From contig KL197736.1 in NCBI GenBank assembly GCA_000697665.1, positions 395,247-459,246 on the forward strand: a stretch of 64,000 nucleotides of DNA, given 5' to 3'. Shown here piece by piece: positions 1 through 12,129 of the stretch. The DNA is from Jaapia argillacea MUCL 33604. Its lineage: Eukaryota > Basidiomycota > Agaricomycetes > Jaapiales > Jaapiaceae. The notes beneath the pieces are model-generated. The model worked only from the letters and a program-made list of their open reading frames with translations, made no database searches and had not been told where the DNA came from. Position 1 is the first letter of the stretch. Each line of letters starts with the position of its first letter. The position numbers and the translations under genes were made by a program.

Positions 1-36
1 CATCTGGGAACACTGTCAGCCGGGGCCATTGGGAGC

Positions 37-976
37 TCAATGATTCGATGGGGAGGTTGTTTGAGGGGGCACAACAGCAGTTCCCTGAATGGAAGTCGTG
101 TTCTGGATGGTCTCCACTGCTTCCTGCTCAGTGACAAACCCGTTTTGGACTGATCCTGGCACTCCTTGGGTGTTCATAGCAGTAATACCCCTTATCACCA
201 TTTTCAGAAAGTCGCACCCATACCAGAAGTGGCAGACACTCACCAAGACCTCATTGCCTGAACCTTGCCACCTCGAAATACCCCATATGATCCAGGTGGC
301 TTCCGGGGACTCGTTTGGATGGACCGATACTGAGGGTGAGGATGTCCCTCTACCGCCTGTTGTGCCTTGTTCCTACGACCAATCGTCTCAATCCAATGAA
401 AGTGGAGGTTTAGCAACGACTTGCTTACCACTAATTCATCACACCAATTTCATGCCCACTGCTAACCACATAGATCTTTCTATTCAATCCCTGGTGGCCT
501 CTATGTTGGGTGAAGGCAGGAGTATAGGTGGGAGAGTTGGTAGCACTGGGTTGGGCAGGCCTCGGAGCCATTGGGGGTAGATGAGGGTTCGTGCTGTCAG
601 CTGGTGGTGGGATTCGATGCCCCTGGTGGATTGGCTGAGTGGAGAGCTGGGATGAATGAAGAAGTGGTCCCGAAGGAGTTGGTACTGCCACAGAGAATAC
701 GGTGACTTGGTTGGGAGGATCAGTTGCAGAATCAGGCTGGTGTTTCTTCCCTGGTGCCCTTTTTCAGTGAGGAGTTGTCAGTTGAGAGATGATTGGAGCA
801 GCCTGCAGGTTCAAAGGAGTTGAATTTGTTGTTGGGTGAGGGAGGGGAACCGTTGTAGGGCTGGGAGATGGGCTTGGGCTTGGGTCGCTGCTGCCAATTG
901 CAACATCGTCAAGTTGCAGTGCACCTATGGCCAGCAGATGTTCAATGTCCCTGAGATCGGAGTCCTCTTCAGCCAT
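37..976 (-). CDS. Unrecognised Pro/Ser/Thr-rich protein, probably four or more exons
   Basis: I do not recognise this protein. A plausible ATG lies at 974-976 on the minus strand and opens an acidic N-terminus (MAEEDSDLRDIEHLLAIG), followed by Ser-Pro and Thr-rich low-complexity sequence. Further open blocks in related reading phases lie at 431-691, about 250-400 and 37-246, separated by stretches with GT...AG ends, so a spliced gene running leftwards is likely. The last block ends in a stop at 37-39. No domain, signal peptide or membrane segment is visible. It is divergent from the + strand gene that starts about 80 bases away, an arrangement seen again near 31.2 kb and 44 kb. The exon joints are inferred, and the whole could be a decayed gene. 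Confidence 0.35.
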
Positions 977-1058
977 GGATGGTCTTCTAGGATGAAGCAG
1001 CTGGTAACAGTATGGCGTCTGTGACCAAGTCTCTCGATCTCTCCCGGTCTCTCAGCCA

Positions 1059-2738
1059 ATGGTCTTGCAGCAGGCGATGGGTCTTGCAGACCCTGATGCC
1101 ACTGCCTGTCTGCAAGGCAACAATGCCGAAGAACCCCCAAGGCAAAAATGCAGTGCACCCTCCAAGGTCATTGGCACCAAGCTGGTGTTTTTGCAGACAA
1201 GGAATGCCAAGTGGCTTCTCATTTGTGATCAACAAGGCTCCCAGAAGATGGAGGAGTTCCTCAACTGTGTTACAAAGCTGTGGTTTCTCAAGTATGAGGA
1301 CTTGCCCTTCAAAAAGGACCTCGACATCGACAAACCCAATCCCCACCTCTCCCTCCTTGACACACCTCAACAACTCTCAGACACTGAGCATGTACGCTTC
1401 AAGGCACATCGTAAGGTAAGCAGCTCGCTCTCTATGTTGTTGTTATTGAACTGACATGTTGATTGTCTTGTTGTCATTAGAGAATCAGTCAATGGTTCTG
1501 CAACCACAACTCCAAGCTGTTGAAGACCAACATGAATGAGGCTATCCTCGACCTCATTTACCGTGCTCATGGTGCTGAATCTGCCACTGCTCCTTGGAAG
1601 AAGCAAGCTGCCCAGCTGTTCTTACAGGAGTACCACACCAAGGTTTATGCCATCTTCACTGGTCAGTGGGAGGAGGAGCTGGCAAAAGCCAAAGCTGCTT
1701 CCAAGAAGCCCCCAAAGAAGGTCACCATCCTCATGAAGGTGACTCAAGAGTTGCTGGCTGAGCAACCAGAGTCGTTTTGTGCAGAGGTTGATCAGATGGT
1801 TCTCGACGACTACTGCGAGCGTGTTAAGAAGTGGGAGAGTCAGGGGAAGGGTAGCTATGTCTGTCATGGCAATTCTCCTGAGGAATATGACCAGTAAGTT
1901 TCTCGGTATGTCAACTGTATGAACTGTGTCTCACTTTGTTTCAGGGCCCTGTTTGATAGTGGCAACTACATGTAACCCATGCTTGGGTGTGCTGGAACCA
2001 ATACAGGGATGAATATTATCATGATGTACGTTGGGCCTGTGGGTCGACGTCAGGGTAATGTTGAGGTTCGAACATAAGTGTTTCTCTTCCTGAACAACAA
2101 CTTTCTCTAATGCGTGTGCTTATAGGTTGTACCATGGTAAGACCAAAGGTCTTGTTGGCCAAACGTGGCAGCAGTTTGACCCTGTGGGGTTTAATGCAGC
2201 ATCTGTGTCAGCCGCCCGATAGGGCAGGGAATGTTTTTGTATGTCCCTGGCCTTATTTGTTTCCTTGTGTTTGAGCTGATGAATTTCGTTTAGCGAAGGA
2301 AGAATGTGAGGCATGCGCACTGCCTATTGAAGAAGACTGTGCCAACGTCTCAACTGTGCCCAATGATGTATCGTTGTCGAGCACCGATGGTGGTGCTGCC
2401 TCTACAGCGACTGCTGATGCTCTGTCAGCACCTCCACTGGCCCTCGACAAACCCTCAACTTCATCCACATCTCCTGCGCCAAGGGTTCAATTATCTACTC
2501 CCATGCCCATGGCTGGAGCGAGCACCCCCTCCACCATCTCGTCCTGTTCTGCTGCCACTCTATCAAGCAGGACGCCCAACGTTGACGACAGTCTCGGCCC
2601 CGACAACAACCTCAACTTCAGCCTTGGTGATGAGCTTGAAGACCTTTTTCAGCTTGATACAGATGATGAGCTTGATCTTCCGTCGAAGTTGCCTGGAACA
2701 GGGTCTTCCTCTCATCTTGTCGTGCCTGCTGGATCGTG
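1059..2738 (+). CDS. HMG-like accessory family protein, copy 1 (probably decayed)
   Basis: Two clear coding exons (about 1059-1415 and 1481-1892) are joined by a 65-base GT...AG intron. The product has a 'RISQWFCNHNSK' segment, a Lys/Trp-rich stretch (APWKKQAAQLFLQEYHTK) and the motif LLAEQPESF. The same pattern recurs in the minus-strand genes at 30257-31202 and 46902-49455: WF.N..+K, then a basic Trp-containing block, then an acidic helix ending in a Trp. I relate this pattern to the divergent HMG domain reported next to basidiomycete KDZ transposons; that link is inference. A third exon near 1942 reads into ALFDSGNYM, then a TAA at about 1972-1974, then CAGTNTGMNIIMMYVGP, which resembles the C-terminal part of the 30-kb copy. 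The gene may therefore be broken. An acidic Ser/Asp-rich block at 2356-2738 may be its tail. Confidence 0.5.
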
Positions 2739-2949
2739 AATGGCTTCCACCACAACCTCAGCCACAGACGGTGTCAATCTCACAGTTGCTGAGCCAGACC
2801 TTCAGGCAATGATATCTGCCATTAGTGTGTTCGGTCTAGGTCCGTTACTGGGATCAGGATCAGAGCCTTGACAGCCCACGCCATCAGATGTAGTCCCTGA
2901 TACTGCTGCCATCGTCTTGCATCAGGATTTACCATGACCACCCCTGATA

Positions 2950-4013
2950 GTTCCACCCCCAACTGTGGAAGCCTCTGTTGGGTTTGAGACCCCAGTTCGA
3001 TGACCTCCGCTCCTTCAAGTCCATAATACGTGTCTTTTCCTATCTCCATCAAGCTCCAGTCCTACTCCTCATTCACCTCCTTCCCAATGCCCTCCCTTCC
3101 TTTTCTCGCAATTCCAGAAGGTCTCCAAGGCACAGCCATCGTTCAGTACTCCTATCACAACCCACCCCACATCCTCTCAACCTCTTGGTTCAATCTCACC
3201 GCCTAGTCTCAGGAAGTCGCCGTTGGGTGAAGGCCCTCACGTCCTTGGGGCTAGTAACAATGTGACCATCACAGTTCAGTCTGGTGTAGCGGTTGGCGTG
3301 GTCACAACATCCAACTCAAGCCAACCCGCAGGAATGTCGCCATTGGGTGAATGCACTCATCAGGTTGGTGCTAGTAACCCTACAAGCTCAACGGCTACTT
3401 CTAGCGTGGCGGTTGGTGTTGTTGATTTGTTGGACAACCACACTTGGCCCAAGTGGTTGCAGGAGGGCTATCCCCTTATGATGGGGTTGCACCTTGGTGA
3501 GCAGTGGGAGTCTTGCGTTGCACTCTTCGTGGAATTTGAGTGGCGATTTGGTTTCTCTGTAAGTCCCTTTCTTTGATTCACTGTTATCTTTAATGCTCAA
3601 CGTTCACTTGATAGAATCTGAAAGGAGTTTCTTTGAAGTCAACTGGTGTTCCTCATGTCGTTCAACAGTGGAAGAAGAACTACCACTCATGGCACTTGGA
3701 GAAGCTACTGTTTGCCAACATCACACAAAAATCATTCGACGACCACCTGGCTGCCTGGAGCAAGTGGTGGCAAATGTTACAACTGCCTGAACGAAGCTCT
3801 CCAACAGGTGGCCTGTGTTGCCCATTTGGACTTGATTGGTTGCCGCCGAGGAAATGTGGAGGCAATGGTTTCGTTTCGGTCATGGTTTCGATTGCTTGGT
3901 GGGGATATGCAGTTTGGGGAGGTGGTTTGAGTGTGGAAGAGGATGATCTTATGACTGTGATTGACGACATTGAGTGGGTGTTGAGGTCCATGATCGAGTC
4001 CCATTCAAGGTGA
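2950..4013 (+). CDS. Trp-rich 'WW...' accessory family protein, copy 1
   Basis: A Ser/Thr/Pro-rich N-terminal half contains two 40-residue direct repeats (MSPLGECTHQVGASN and relatives; DNA period 120 bases at 3217 and 3337). It is followed by a conserved Trp-rich half. Recognisable blocks are WPKWLQEGYPLMMG...WESCVALFVEFEWRFGFS, then an intron at about 3559-3614, then VVQQWKKNYHSW, AAWSKWWQML, GGNGFVSVMVSIAWWGYAVWG and VIDDIEWVLRSMI. The same order of blocks occurs in the minus-strand gene at 28136-29949. I know such sequences only as an expanded family of unknown function in Agaricomycetes. The gene follows the HMG-like gene in the same orientation, and the second copy keeps that order. The start and 5' exons are uncertain; the 3' end is either the TGA after SHSR or a further splice site there. 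Confidence 0.5.
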
Positions 4014-4179
4014 GTTTGCTGCATCTGGAGTTAATGCCATGTCCATCATTGACATCCCATGTAGTGGTGTTGAGAACAATGTGGCAACTCCATCTCCTGT
4101 GGTCTCCAAGGGAAGCTGTACTTGTTGTGCTATCTGAAGCTGGCACGCAGGGTGGGGTGCCCAAGCTGAAGTGGTAAGT

Positions 4180-4980
4180 TGATGCCTTCCTTTCATGTTC
4201 GAAGGCTCATGGTATTTTATTCAGGACACGACTCTGAGCTCAGGTATTTGTCATCACTGACGTCTCTGACAGGACCTATCTCCGATCCAACTCTCCAATA
4301 TGCCAATCCAATCTCGAATATATGCTTATGGTTCAAGTACTCTGGATATTGTCGCCACCCCCTGAATTCACCGCCATTCAGTTTGCCTCTTACATTCCTG
4401 TTTATTTCTATATATGCCCCATTGCTCACTCTATTCCTTATCCTATTTTGAATCCTTCCCCCTCCCCCCATGATTATTCACTCCATCTCATATTGTTCAC
4501 TGCATCCACTATTGTCGCCCTTCACTCTTGGTTGTGCTTTTGTCTCAGTCTCTGTCGCCCTCTGCTTGTTATCAGTGTCGTTTGATCTGCCTTTGCTCTC
4601 CTTCATTGTTCAGTGTCAGTTTTTCCATCATCTCACCTGTCTTCTTGCTTTCAATTTGCCCTCAGGTCTACCTGAGTTTGGCTCTTCATTTTAAGTCCCC
4701 TTCTAATAGATCGTTGTCCCTATCTTGTAGAGTCGTAAGGTCTTGCTCATGTCGTAGTTAGCCACTTATGTCAGCCTTGTTGCCTTAGTCCCCCCCAGAA
4801 TGAAGCTCGAACTAAGTGTCCTCAAGATGATATAGGTGAGTGGTTGTATCTTTGCTCTTTTTCATGGGCCGGAACTCCCTGCTATTGTTCCCATTCTTTT
4901 CCTATCTGTTTCTGTTTGTCCCTCTTGAACTTGTATCGGAGTCGTCTCTTTTTATCATTCTCCGTCCCATGGGCCTTTTC
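4180..4980. other. No supportable gene
   Basis: The stretch is T- and C-rich on the + strand. Its open frames are short, dominated by Leu/Ser/Phe, and show no domain or convincing splice structure. I see no RNA gene in it. Confidence 0.4.
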
Positions 4981-4984
4981 CTGG

Positions 4985-5262
4985 GGAGTGTTTTTTGGAT
5001 GGGTGTGTTTTTTCTGGGTGGATATGTTTTTTCTGGGTGGATATGTTTTTTCTGGATGGATATGTTTTTCTCAGGGTGGATACACTTTTTGGTGGACGGA
5101 TATTCCCTTCCAGAAGGCATATGTTTTTCCAGACCAATATGTTTTTCTCTGACGGATGTGTTTTTTTTCTGCCTGTATGTTTTTTCTGTGATGGAGATTG
5201 TTTTTCTGCCTGGTATTTTTCTCTGACGGATATGTTTTTCCCAGCTCGTATGTTTTTTGGTG
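4985..5262. repeat. T-rich minisatellite, about 19-25 base units
   Basis: Degenerate tandem copies of a unit close to ATGTTTTTTCTGGGTGGAT fill this stretch. The first four copies (about 4990-5070) are nearly identical and later ones drift in length and sequence. All frames across it stay open on both strands because of the repeat, so the Phe/Gly-rich or Lys/His-rich reading frames here are not evidence of a gene. Confidence 0.8.
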
Positions 5263-5421
5263 AGATTTGAGGTGGTGAAGCCCATTGTAATGAGGCTGAT
5301 GACATTGCAATGTCATTGAATTGCAATGTTTGTGACCGTTAGTGTACAGTGTCTAGTATCGGAATTGTAATGTGATGGACTGTAATGGTCATGTAGTATT
5401 ACAATTAGGGTAGAAGGACTG

Positions 5422-5444
5422 GTGCATCATCATCATCATCATCA
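5422..5444. repeat. CAT/ATC trinucleotide microsatellite
   Basis: About seven copies of the triplet CAT lie in a row on the + strand, between low-complexity sequence and the 3' part of the minus-strand gene. Confidence 0.8.
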
Positions 5445-5491
5445 GGGGGATCGTCTCCAGGAGGAGGATGATGGGGCTGATGCTCTTCTGC

Positions 5492-6241
5492 TCACCTGGA
5501 ATTAGACGTAGACAAGCCTGTTTGCGGCAAGTCTTGTCGGTCTTCTGGGGCAGCTCCTGCAGGAGTGAATAGGTTTTCTCTGGTTTTCCAAGGGTGAGAT
5601 GCAGTTGGTTGAGTTGGAGTAGGTCGACCACTAGTATGCTCAGGAGTGGGTAGCGCAGTTCTGAGGAAAGGAGGTGGCTTGGAGGTGAATCCCATAGGAT
5701 GCGAGGATGGGATTCTAACCCCTGGAAGGATAGTCCTTTTCCCTTTTGTGTCGTACAGGCGGGAGGCAGATGACAGTTGGGATCCTCTAGTCGAGTTCCT
5801 CATGAATGACTCAGAGGCTACGCCTTGTAGCACAGAGACACCCAAGCCTCCAGTTTGACCGAACCAGACTCTGGGTTGACGATCCTCAGTGTTGTCAACA
5901 AAGGTTATGTTGGCCACTTCCTCCTCGGAGTGATGCGAGCTTTCTTCTTCCTCAATGTCTTCGATGGTGACAGACCTCTTATGACACAGCCTTGTGGTGA
6001 CGTTACAGGCAGCCTCAGCACTGGGAGACCATTACTCATCCGCTTGTCAATAGCTGGAGTTGGGCAGAGGAAACTCTGTGTAATGTATTAGTTCACCATT
6101 CTGATTGTAGGATTGGGGGGCCGAGGATTCGTCCGGTAGAGAGTAGTACGCATTGAGTAGAGGTTGAGGGGCTGTTATGATTTCCTCCAACAGCGCATCC
6201 TGTTGTACCTTTGCCCTAGTCTCCTCATTCTGACCATTCAA
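5492..6241 (-). CDS. Unrecognised protein, decayed or multi-exon
   Basis: Two open blocks on the minus strand belong together: 6047-6241 (NGQNEETRAKVQQDALLEEI) and 5492-5990. The second begins with an acidic stretch (IEDIEEEESSHHSEEE) followed by FVDNTEDRQPRVWFGQTGG and a Pro/Thr-rich tail. Stops separate the blocks in the straight reading. No family is recognised. The next block upstream (6393-6800) and the LTR-like sequence at 6892-7335 could mean that all of this is the inside of an old element, but no diagnostic domain is visible. Confidence 0.3.
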
Positions 6242-6392
6242 AAATGAGGGGAAGTTTGCATAGGGTCTGAGTCAAGCATCTATATTTTTGTGGAGAGGGG
6301 CATATAGGATACTGGCTGTCGACGCTGGTGAAAACGCACCTATCCCACTCTTGGATTCCTCAAGATATGCTTCTATTCATTTCCATGCCCTC

Positions 6393-6800
6393 TTAAATCT
6401 CCCAACTATGATGAGCCATGCATAGTTCAGGCTTTTGATAGTGGCAGATCCTCTGAAAGTCAGGCATGTTTGACTCTAAGTCCTCAGTATTGTTCTGAAC
6501 GAGCTTAAGGGTCGAGGGGATGGATTCTGTCAATTCAACTTCAATTCTCAAACAAGCCATACTGGGTTGTAGGCGTACTAACTTAGGATTTAGACGCAGG
6601 GCTAGCGAGAGCTTAGGAGCGTGAGTTTCGAGAGGTTTGTGTGTGAGGTTGTATCTAACGGAGGGGGGGTTTGAGGCTGATCTCGCCTGTCCTACTCCGA
6701 ATGGAGGGCGGGGATTTGAGGGTTGATTAGAGCCAGCCAGGGTGAAGACACTCCTCCCAGTGTCCACCTTTGTAACGGCTGTGTATTGACAGCTCATCAC
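6393..6800 (-). CDS. Unrecognised open frame, possibly part of the 5.5-6.2 kb gene
   Basis: About 135 codons are open on the minus strand, starting MSCQYTAVTKVDTGRSVF just downstream, on that strand, of the LTR-like sequence at 6892-7335. The composition is ordinary (not low complexity) and includes a possible helix near ELTESIPSTLKLVQNN. There is no recognisable domain. It may be a fossil coding region of an element or a host exon. Confidence 0.25.
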   Translation of the reverse strand: MMSCQYTAVTKVDTGRSVFTLAGSNQPSNPRPPFGVGQARSASNPPSVRYNLTHKPLETHAPKLSLALRLNPKLVRLQPSMACLRIEVELTESIPSTLKLVQNNTEDLESNMPDFQRICHYQKPELCMAHHSWEI

Positions 6801-6891
6801 TGAGTCTGAGAGGTGTCTCCTATCGACGCTGGCGGGCTTCGGAGTTACACTGGTGTGTTGACTTGAACAGGTAGCCTTGCAGTCAAACAGG

Positions 6892-7335
6892 TGTTGAATG
6901 TGTTCCTAAGTGCTATGTGAATAGCTCCTTAGGGTGCTCGATAGCAAGGCACGGTTGTATGCACAACCGTCCTGAAACACAAGAGTGTGTCATAGGCATG
7001 CGAGAAGAATCTAAAGAAAAGTATGAGTGTGTATCGTGTCCTATTTCGGACGCAAGACGCGAGAGGTGAGCTTTAACAGCTAACCAAGAGATATCAGAAA
7101 CTAGTAGTGTCACTTGTTTCACAGATCAACCGTCAGTCAAGATGTCGAACATGAAGTATGATAAGCAGGTTAATTCTAAGCTAAGTGTTGTGTATGGTAC
7201 ATAGGCGCGTGTGCACGGAGTTCTAATCTATTCTAAGTCCATCGGCTGATTGCAGAGGCTACACTCCCATCCTGTTACACTAGGGTCCCCTAGATAGGGG
7301 CTACAATCCTAGATACTTACATCAACATTCCCACA
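6892..7335 (-). mobile_element. LTR-like sequence, possibly Ty1/copia type
   Basis: The ends are TGTTGAATGT and ACATTCCCACA, an imperfect inverted pair bounded by TG...CA. On the minus strand the first bases (GTTGATGTAAGTATCTAGG) resemble the start of copia-type LTRs that I associate with Agaricomycetes. I see no matching target duplication at the two ends, so it may be one LTR of a damaged element whose inside lies at lower coordinates. Family and boundaries are tentative. Confidence 0.3.
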
Positions 7336-8098
7336 ATGTTGTTTTCCCACCAAAAATGGTTTTAGAGGGTTGATAGGGTCTAACTGTGAGGGTTTGGGCC
7401 TCAAGGTAAATAAAAAATTCAATTTCTTGTGATTTCCCACTAACTCACAGATTTTCGATTTTGATGTCTTTCCAGTACCACCACCCACCCAATCCTACCC
7501 TCCCTGACCTCTCCTGACTCTCAGGATACCAGCCCACCCCTTGTTTTCTCGATCCAACCATCCAAACTTGCCTAACAACCAACCACCCTACCCCTCCCCC
7601 GAGAACCACTCAGGCAGCCTCTGCAGCAGCTTGAGCTGTTTCTTTTCAATTTCATATCACTGGAAACAACTATGAACAATACCACCACATGACCCCATGC
7701 TTATTGCCAACCCTGCAATGTCAGACTCAGCCTAAACCCCCTTAGCAACCACCTCCCCCTCGAATCATTGCAGCGCCAACCTCACAAGTGGTCAGACACC
7801 ACTGAGGACACTTCCAAAACCACCAGACAAGCCAATTGAATCATTTGTTTCAATTGGCTTTTGTCAATTTGCTCTCAATTTGGCCTCATCCCCTGTCACC
7901 CCCACCCCTCGTGATCGCTCTACTCCTCATCAATAGCAAAGTCCATTCAATACAAGGAAGCATTGGAAGGTCTGGAGGGAGTAGCTACGAAGTTATAGGC
8001 TCTGGTACGCCAAACAATTCGATTCAATGTGTTATTTGTACCAATTCACTAATTTTCGATATTCAACTCTTTCTAGCACCTCCACTCACCCAACCCCA

Positions 8099-10408
8099 TG
8101 TTAAGATCGTTGTGGGGAGATCGATTCACCTATCAACGGAACACACCGATTACACGAGATCAACGAACGCCTCGCGATATCGGGCTTACCAGTCCCTGCA
8201 AGACTCAGTCCGAGGTCTGAGAATGTTTGCATCGGGATTTCCGAAGATACTCAAGCCATAGATAAGACGGAGATCCGAATAGATAAGACGAAATAGGAAG
8301 TTCAGAAACGGATCATGGATTGAGGAATACACGCTACAACCACGATCTACGAGAACGAGCTAATGACACATCGCGAAGTACGCGTCAGATCCGGAGATCT
8401 TGTGATGCCGAGGACACTTGGACGTCTTAGATCACGGATTGGATGGTTCTTCAGCAATACATCATGATCATCTCTGCGTTGATCCCTCTTGAACACGTCA
8501 GATACTAGTGCTTCGGAACCCCTATCGACCCCTTAAACTGATGATCTTCGGGATACCTAACGATCCTCGTGCACGATTCAACGCTTGAAAAACTTTGACA
8601 CCAGGCTAAAACATCTCATATTTCCTATTCGCTGGAACGATCCGGAACTCCTAGGACTTGCATGCTCGACCTCATCCATCCGCATCCTCAATTACATACT
8701 GACAAGACGTGCTCACCCGGGCACACTCCATCATCACAGAATCACCCACGGAGTACGAATCAAAAAGGGCACATTTGAACTACTCGACGGGATTCACCTC
8801 GGAATCTCTCACTTCCGGTGCCACCTGAATGAAATCACCCTGCTCACGCTAGTACCAATCTCCTTTCTTTTACTCGACTGTGTCTGTTCGCGTCTGATAT
8901 CTTCGCTCGTATCGACTCTTACGCTCGCTATCGACTATTTACGATCTCGGAGACCTTTCATCAGTCACAATCTTACGTGGATTCACTCACACTCGCTCTT
9001 CCCGACTCCATCTCCATCCGACTCGTTCATACTCGCTCATGGGCTTGAAGGCACTCGGATAGCTAGGGCTAGGGAGTAGAATGTAGGACTTAGATGAATT
9101 TCGGTAAGATGCACTATCTAGTATATAATCCTGTACTATTTGCCTTGGAATACAAGTTCTTTCTGCCCTATTCGCCCTCCTGAGTGATATTCTGTGGTTC
9201 TTTCAAGGATGTTTACGACTCCGACGCTCACGACTTTCTGACGTTCTCAACGACTAGCTATTCCTCTTTCTTAACGACGTTCGTGACTCTCGGGATTTCC
9301 GAATCACTCTTTACGACATTTCGCGTGCTTTCTCAACTTACGATTAGTGATTTTCTTTCATCTCTCGATTTACTTAAAGTGCTGTTCTTAGTCCGCTTCG
9401 CATCACCGTGCTTTCTTAGTGTTCTAGTGACCGTGCTTCTAGTTTCAATTTACGACTTTCTTTCGCTTTCAGTTTAGAGTACCGATCTCGCAGTAGATTA
9501 GATTTCGGACCTGAACACTGATTATCTCCGAACTTGCAGAACCTTCCCGCTCCGCGATCTTGCGTTGAGCGGTTATCTTATCTCAGATTCGTCCGAAGCC
9601 TACGATCTCTACTTCAGGTCTGTTTCATTCGTCGACGCTTTCTAAAACAACTGAACTCCTGTTCTTCAATTTCTATCTGAAGACGAGCCACCTATCTCTC
9701 TCGGACCTCACACACCCCGAGTACCCCACATCGTTACTTCAATGAAGTATACGATGAAAGACTTTGATACTTCTCTGATGATACCTAGGCTACAGCCACA
9801 GAGTAGAATGACGAGAGGATGAGAGACTATCAGAGGTTTCCAGACAGATGATCAGACAAGGATCAAGTTGAGACGATGCGAATAAAGATAACGATCTATA
9901 TTGACAAAGTGAACAAGATGGGGAATACTAGTGAATACAGGGAAGCATATATACTAAGATGAAGCACAGTCCATAGTCCATAGTAGCAATGAGTAAGACA
10001 GTAGTAAGACAGTAGTAAGCATGAGTCGAAGTGAGTCAGAAAGACAGGGGTTTGTAGTTAGGGGTCCGTAGTCCGTAGTCCACAGTCGATGGTCTGATGG
10101 ATGAGTCAGGGATATAGGGGTCTGTAGTCCGTGGTCTGGGTCGTACAGGAAGGTGGAGTATTGGTGTATCGGAGGTTCAGAGTGATGGAGGTTGAGTGTT
10201 TAATCGAAGGATGATGCACTAGAGGTCGGAGGTACAGGAGCAAGGATGTATCAGAGGGATGTCGAAGGGATATGTACCTGTCCCTTGTGTTCAGGAAGAA
10301 TATGGTCATAGTGCTTGATGATCCATATATAGAAGGATCAGATATCCACAAGGAGTGTCGAATAACAAGAAAAATGAAAATAGGCGTAGCGAGGTGTGAT
10401 TCTTAACA
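8099..10408 (-). mobile_element. Solo LTR (about 0.69 kb), split by a nested LTR-like element
   Basis: The ends are TGTTAAGA and TCTTAACA, a perfect 8-base inverted pair. They are flanked by the perfect 5-base target duplication CCCCA at 8094-8098 and 10409-10413. Removing the inner insertion (8111-9730 plus its short duplication) leaves about 686 bases. Read on the minus strand it has an AGTATATATGC TATA-like site and a CCTGTATTC block, as in the gypsy LTRs at 13.2 kb and 60.4 kb, so it is probably Ty3/gypsy-related. No internal domain is present, as expected of a solo LTR. It contains short AGTCCGTAGTCC-type microrepeats near 10065-10140. Confidence 0.8.
8111..9730 (+). mobile_element. LTR-like element of 1.62 kb, copy 1 (probable solo LTR)
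   Basis: The ends TGTGGGG...CCCCACA form a perfect 7-base inverted pair, flanked by TCGT at 8107-8110 and 9731-9734. A second copy lies inverted at 22176-23797 with its own flanking duplication. The two copies are collinear over their whole length with many scattered substitutions, so both are old. The sequence is non-coding. A TATA-like AGTATATAATCC at about 9120 followed by TTCTTTCTGCCC suits an LTR promoter. If it is an LTR it is unusually long. It sits inside the solo LTR at 8099-10408 and is therefore the younger insertion. Confidence 0.7.
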
Positions 10409-12129
10409 CCCCATATCTCTCATCTCCCCCTTGTCACCCACTTGCCAGGACACTGTGCAGCCACCTAAGTTGACAGTCTGAGATGTCAAGCCCACCTGAT
10501 GCCCACGAATCCCCCCCTCCTTCATATCAGCTCATCCCACTCTAGGCACAGGTTGAGTTCTTTATAATCACTTATATATTGCTTTTGCGACTCCTTACGA
10601 CCCTCTCGCATCCCCTGCATATGTCACCCACCTCGAAGACTCCAACATGGCCCGATCTGCCTAGCAACCAATGTACTCCTTGCAACATCACAGCACTGAC
10701 CTGCCAAGCTATCAAATACCATCCAGGACACTTCCACAACCACCTGAAAAGCCAAACAAAGCAGCCACTTTGTTTCACCTGCATCAATTTGCTCTCCACA
10801 ATGCCTCACCCCTTCTCACCCCCCCTCCTCACAATTGCACTACCCAGCCTCTATACTGAAGTCTGTTCAATACAAGGAACTATTAGAAGGTCTTAAGGGT
10901 GGATTTATGAAGTTATGGGCTCTCGGTAAGTTGAACAATTTGATTCAGAGTTACTTTTAATAATTCGATAATTTTCAGTTTTAAGCTCTTCCCAGCACCC
11001 CCACCCACCCAACCACACCTTCTCTCTCGTCCCCTGATAGTCAGGACCCTGCATGATCACCCAGTCAAGCAAATCGAGATGCCAAACCCTCTCAACACCC
11101 TACCACTCCAACACCCTCTCACTCAACCTCCTCTCCCCCAGACTGGCTCAATAGCCATTGGTGCAGATTGAGTCGTTTCTAGTTCATCACAGATCACTCT
11201 TCCACTCCCATACCATGCTCTTGCATCCCTCCAACCATGTCGCTCACCTTGCAACACCAATTCAGCCCAATACCCCCAACCAACCACTTCGAACTTCCAA
11301 GTATCCTTGCACTTGTGAATAACAAAGTGCATTCATTGTAGGGGATTGGTGGATGGATGGAGAAGTAGAGAACAAAGATTCATGGTACAGGTCAGTAGAG
11401 TAATCATCTATAAGTGTTTCGTTGACTAATTCACTCTGTTTTGCTTTCTAGGCACTTTCTACCAACCCCACCGCCACATACCCACCCTCCCTCACCACAC
11501 TAACACATGAGGATGCTGTGCCACTTCCCACCTGCCCCTTCACGACACCTGAACCAGCTCACCCATCTGCAACCAACCCCTCTCCCTCCCTCTCCCCAAA
11601 CAACTCAAACAGCCCTATCACACCAACACATGCCCACCTCCCAACCTGCAAACTCAAGTCAGCCCAAATCCCCTCAGCCACCACTTCCCCTCCTCAAAAT
11701 TATGGAGCTCTGGCCTTGCAAGCAACCAGCAGGCTGAGCAAAGCGGTCACTTCGCTCGGTATCTGTTTATTCACTCAGCATGGACCCACTCCCTCCCCAA
11801 CTGACCACCCTCACGATCGCTACAAGAGCAATTGCAGCGGGTTATTTACTCACATCTACAACCCCATATCCCACATGCAAACCGGCACCCTCACTGAGTG
11901 TGTTTTACTCTGACTTTCAACTTTGTGCCCCACCATCCAACCCTACCCCTCCTCATCTCAAACCTCCTTGTGCTCAGTCAAAACAGCATGTATTCACTAA
12001 CTACTCCCCCACTCCTTTATCACTCTTCTCATAACCATCACGAACACTTCAACAGTGTTTGTGGTCAGGTTTATGACCAACACCTCACTGCTGGGCACCA
12101 GTCTCATTTCTAACCTTGTAGAAATACAG

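Larger units (their letters stand above)
7430..11935. repeat. Degenerate CT-rich tandem array, unit about 600 then about 465 bases
   Basis: Homologous blocks recur: an AATT...TTTTC(A)G tract, then an acceptor-like TTTCTAG/TTTCCAG, then ACCACCCACCCAATCC-like sequence, then a C-rich stretch, then 'GGACACTTCCA.AACCACC', then 'GT(C/G).ATTCAATACAAGG'. Copies of the acceptor block lie near 7480, 8079, 10993, 11462 and 11928. After removing the inserted LTRs the spacing is about 600, 600, 470 and 465 bases. Open frames in it are Pro/Thr/His-rich products of base composition. The second unit is interrupted by the solo LTR at 8099-10408. Confidence 0.6.

Noticed and set aside
4902-5326. Lys/His-rich minus-strand and Phe/Gly-rich + strand proteins
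   Set aside because: Open only because of the T-rich minisatellite; the repeats give the same pattern in several frames.
10572-12113. Pro/His/Thr-rich open frames on the + strand
   Set aside because: They follow from the C-rich, G-poor composition of the degenerate tandem array and show no conserved exon structure.
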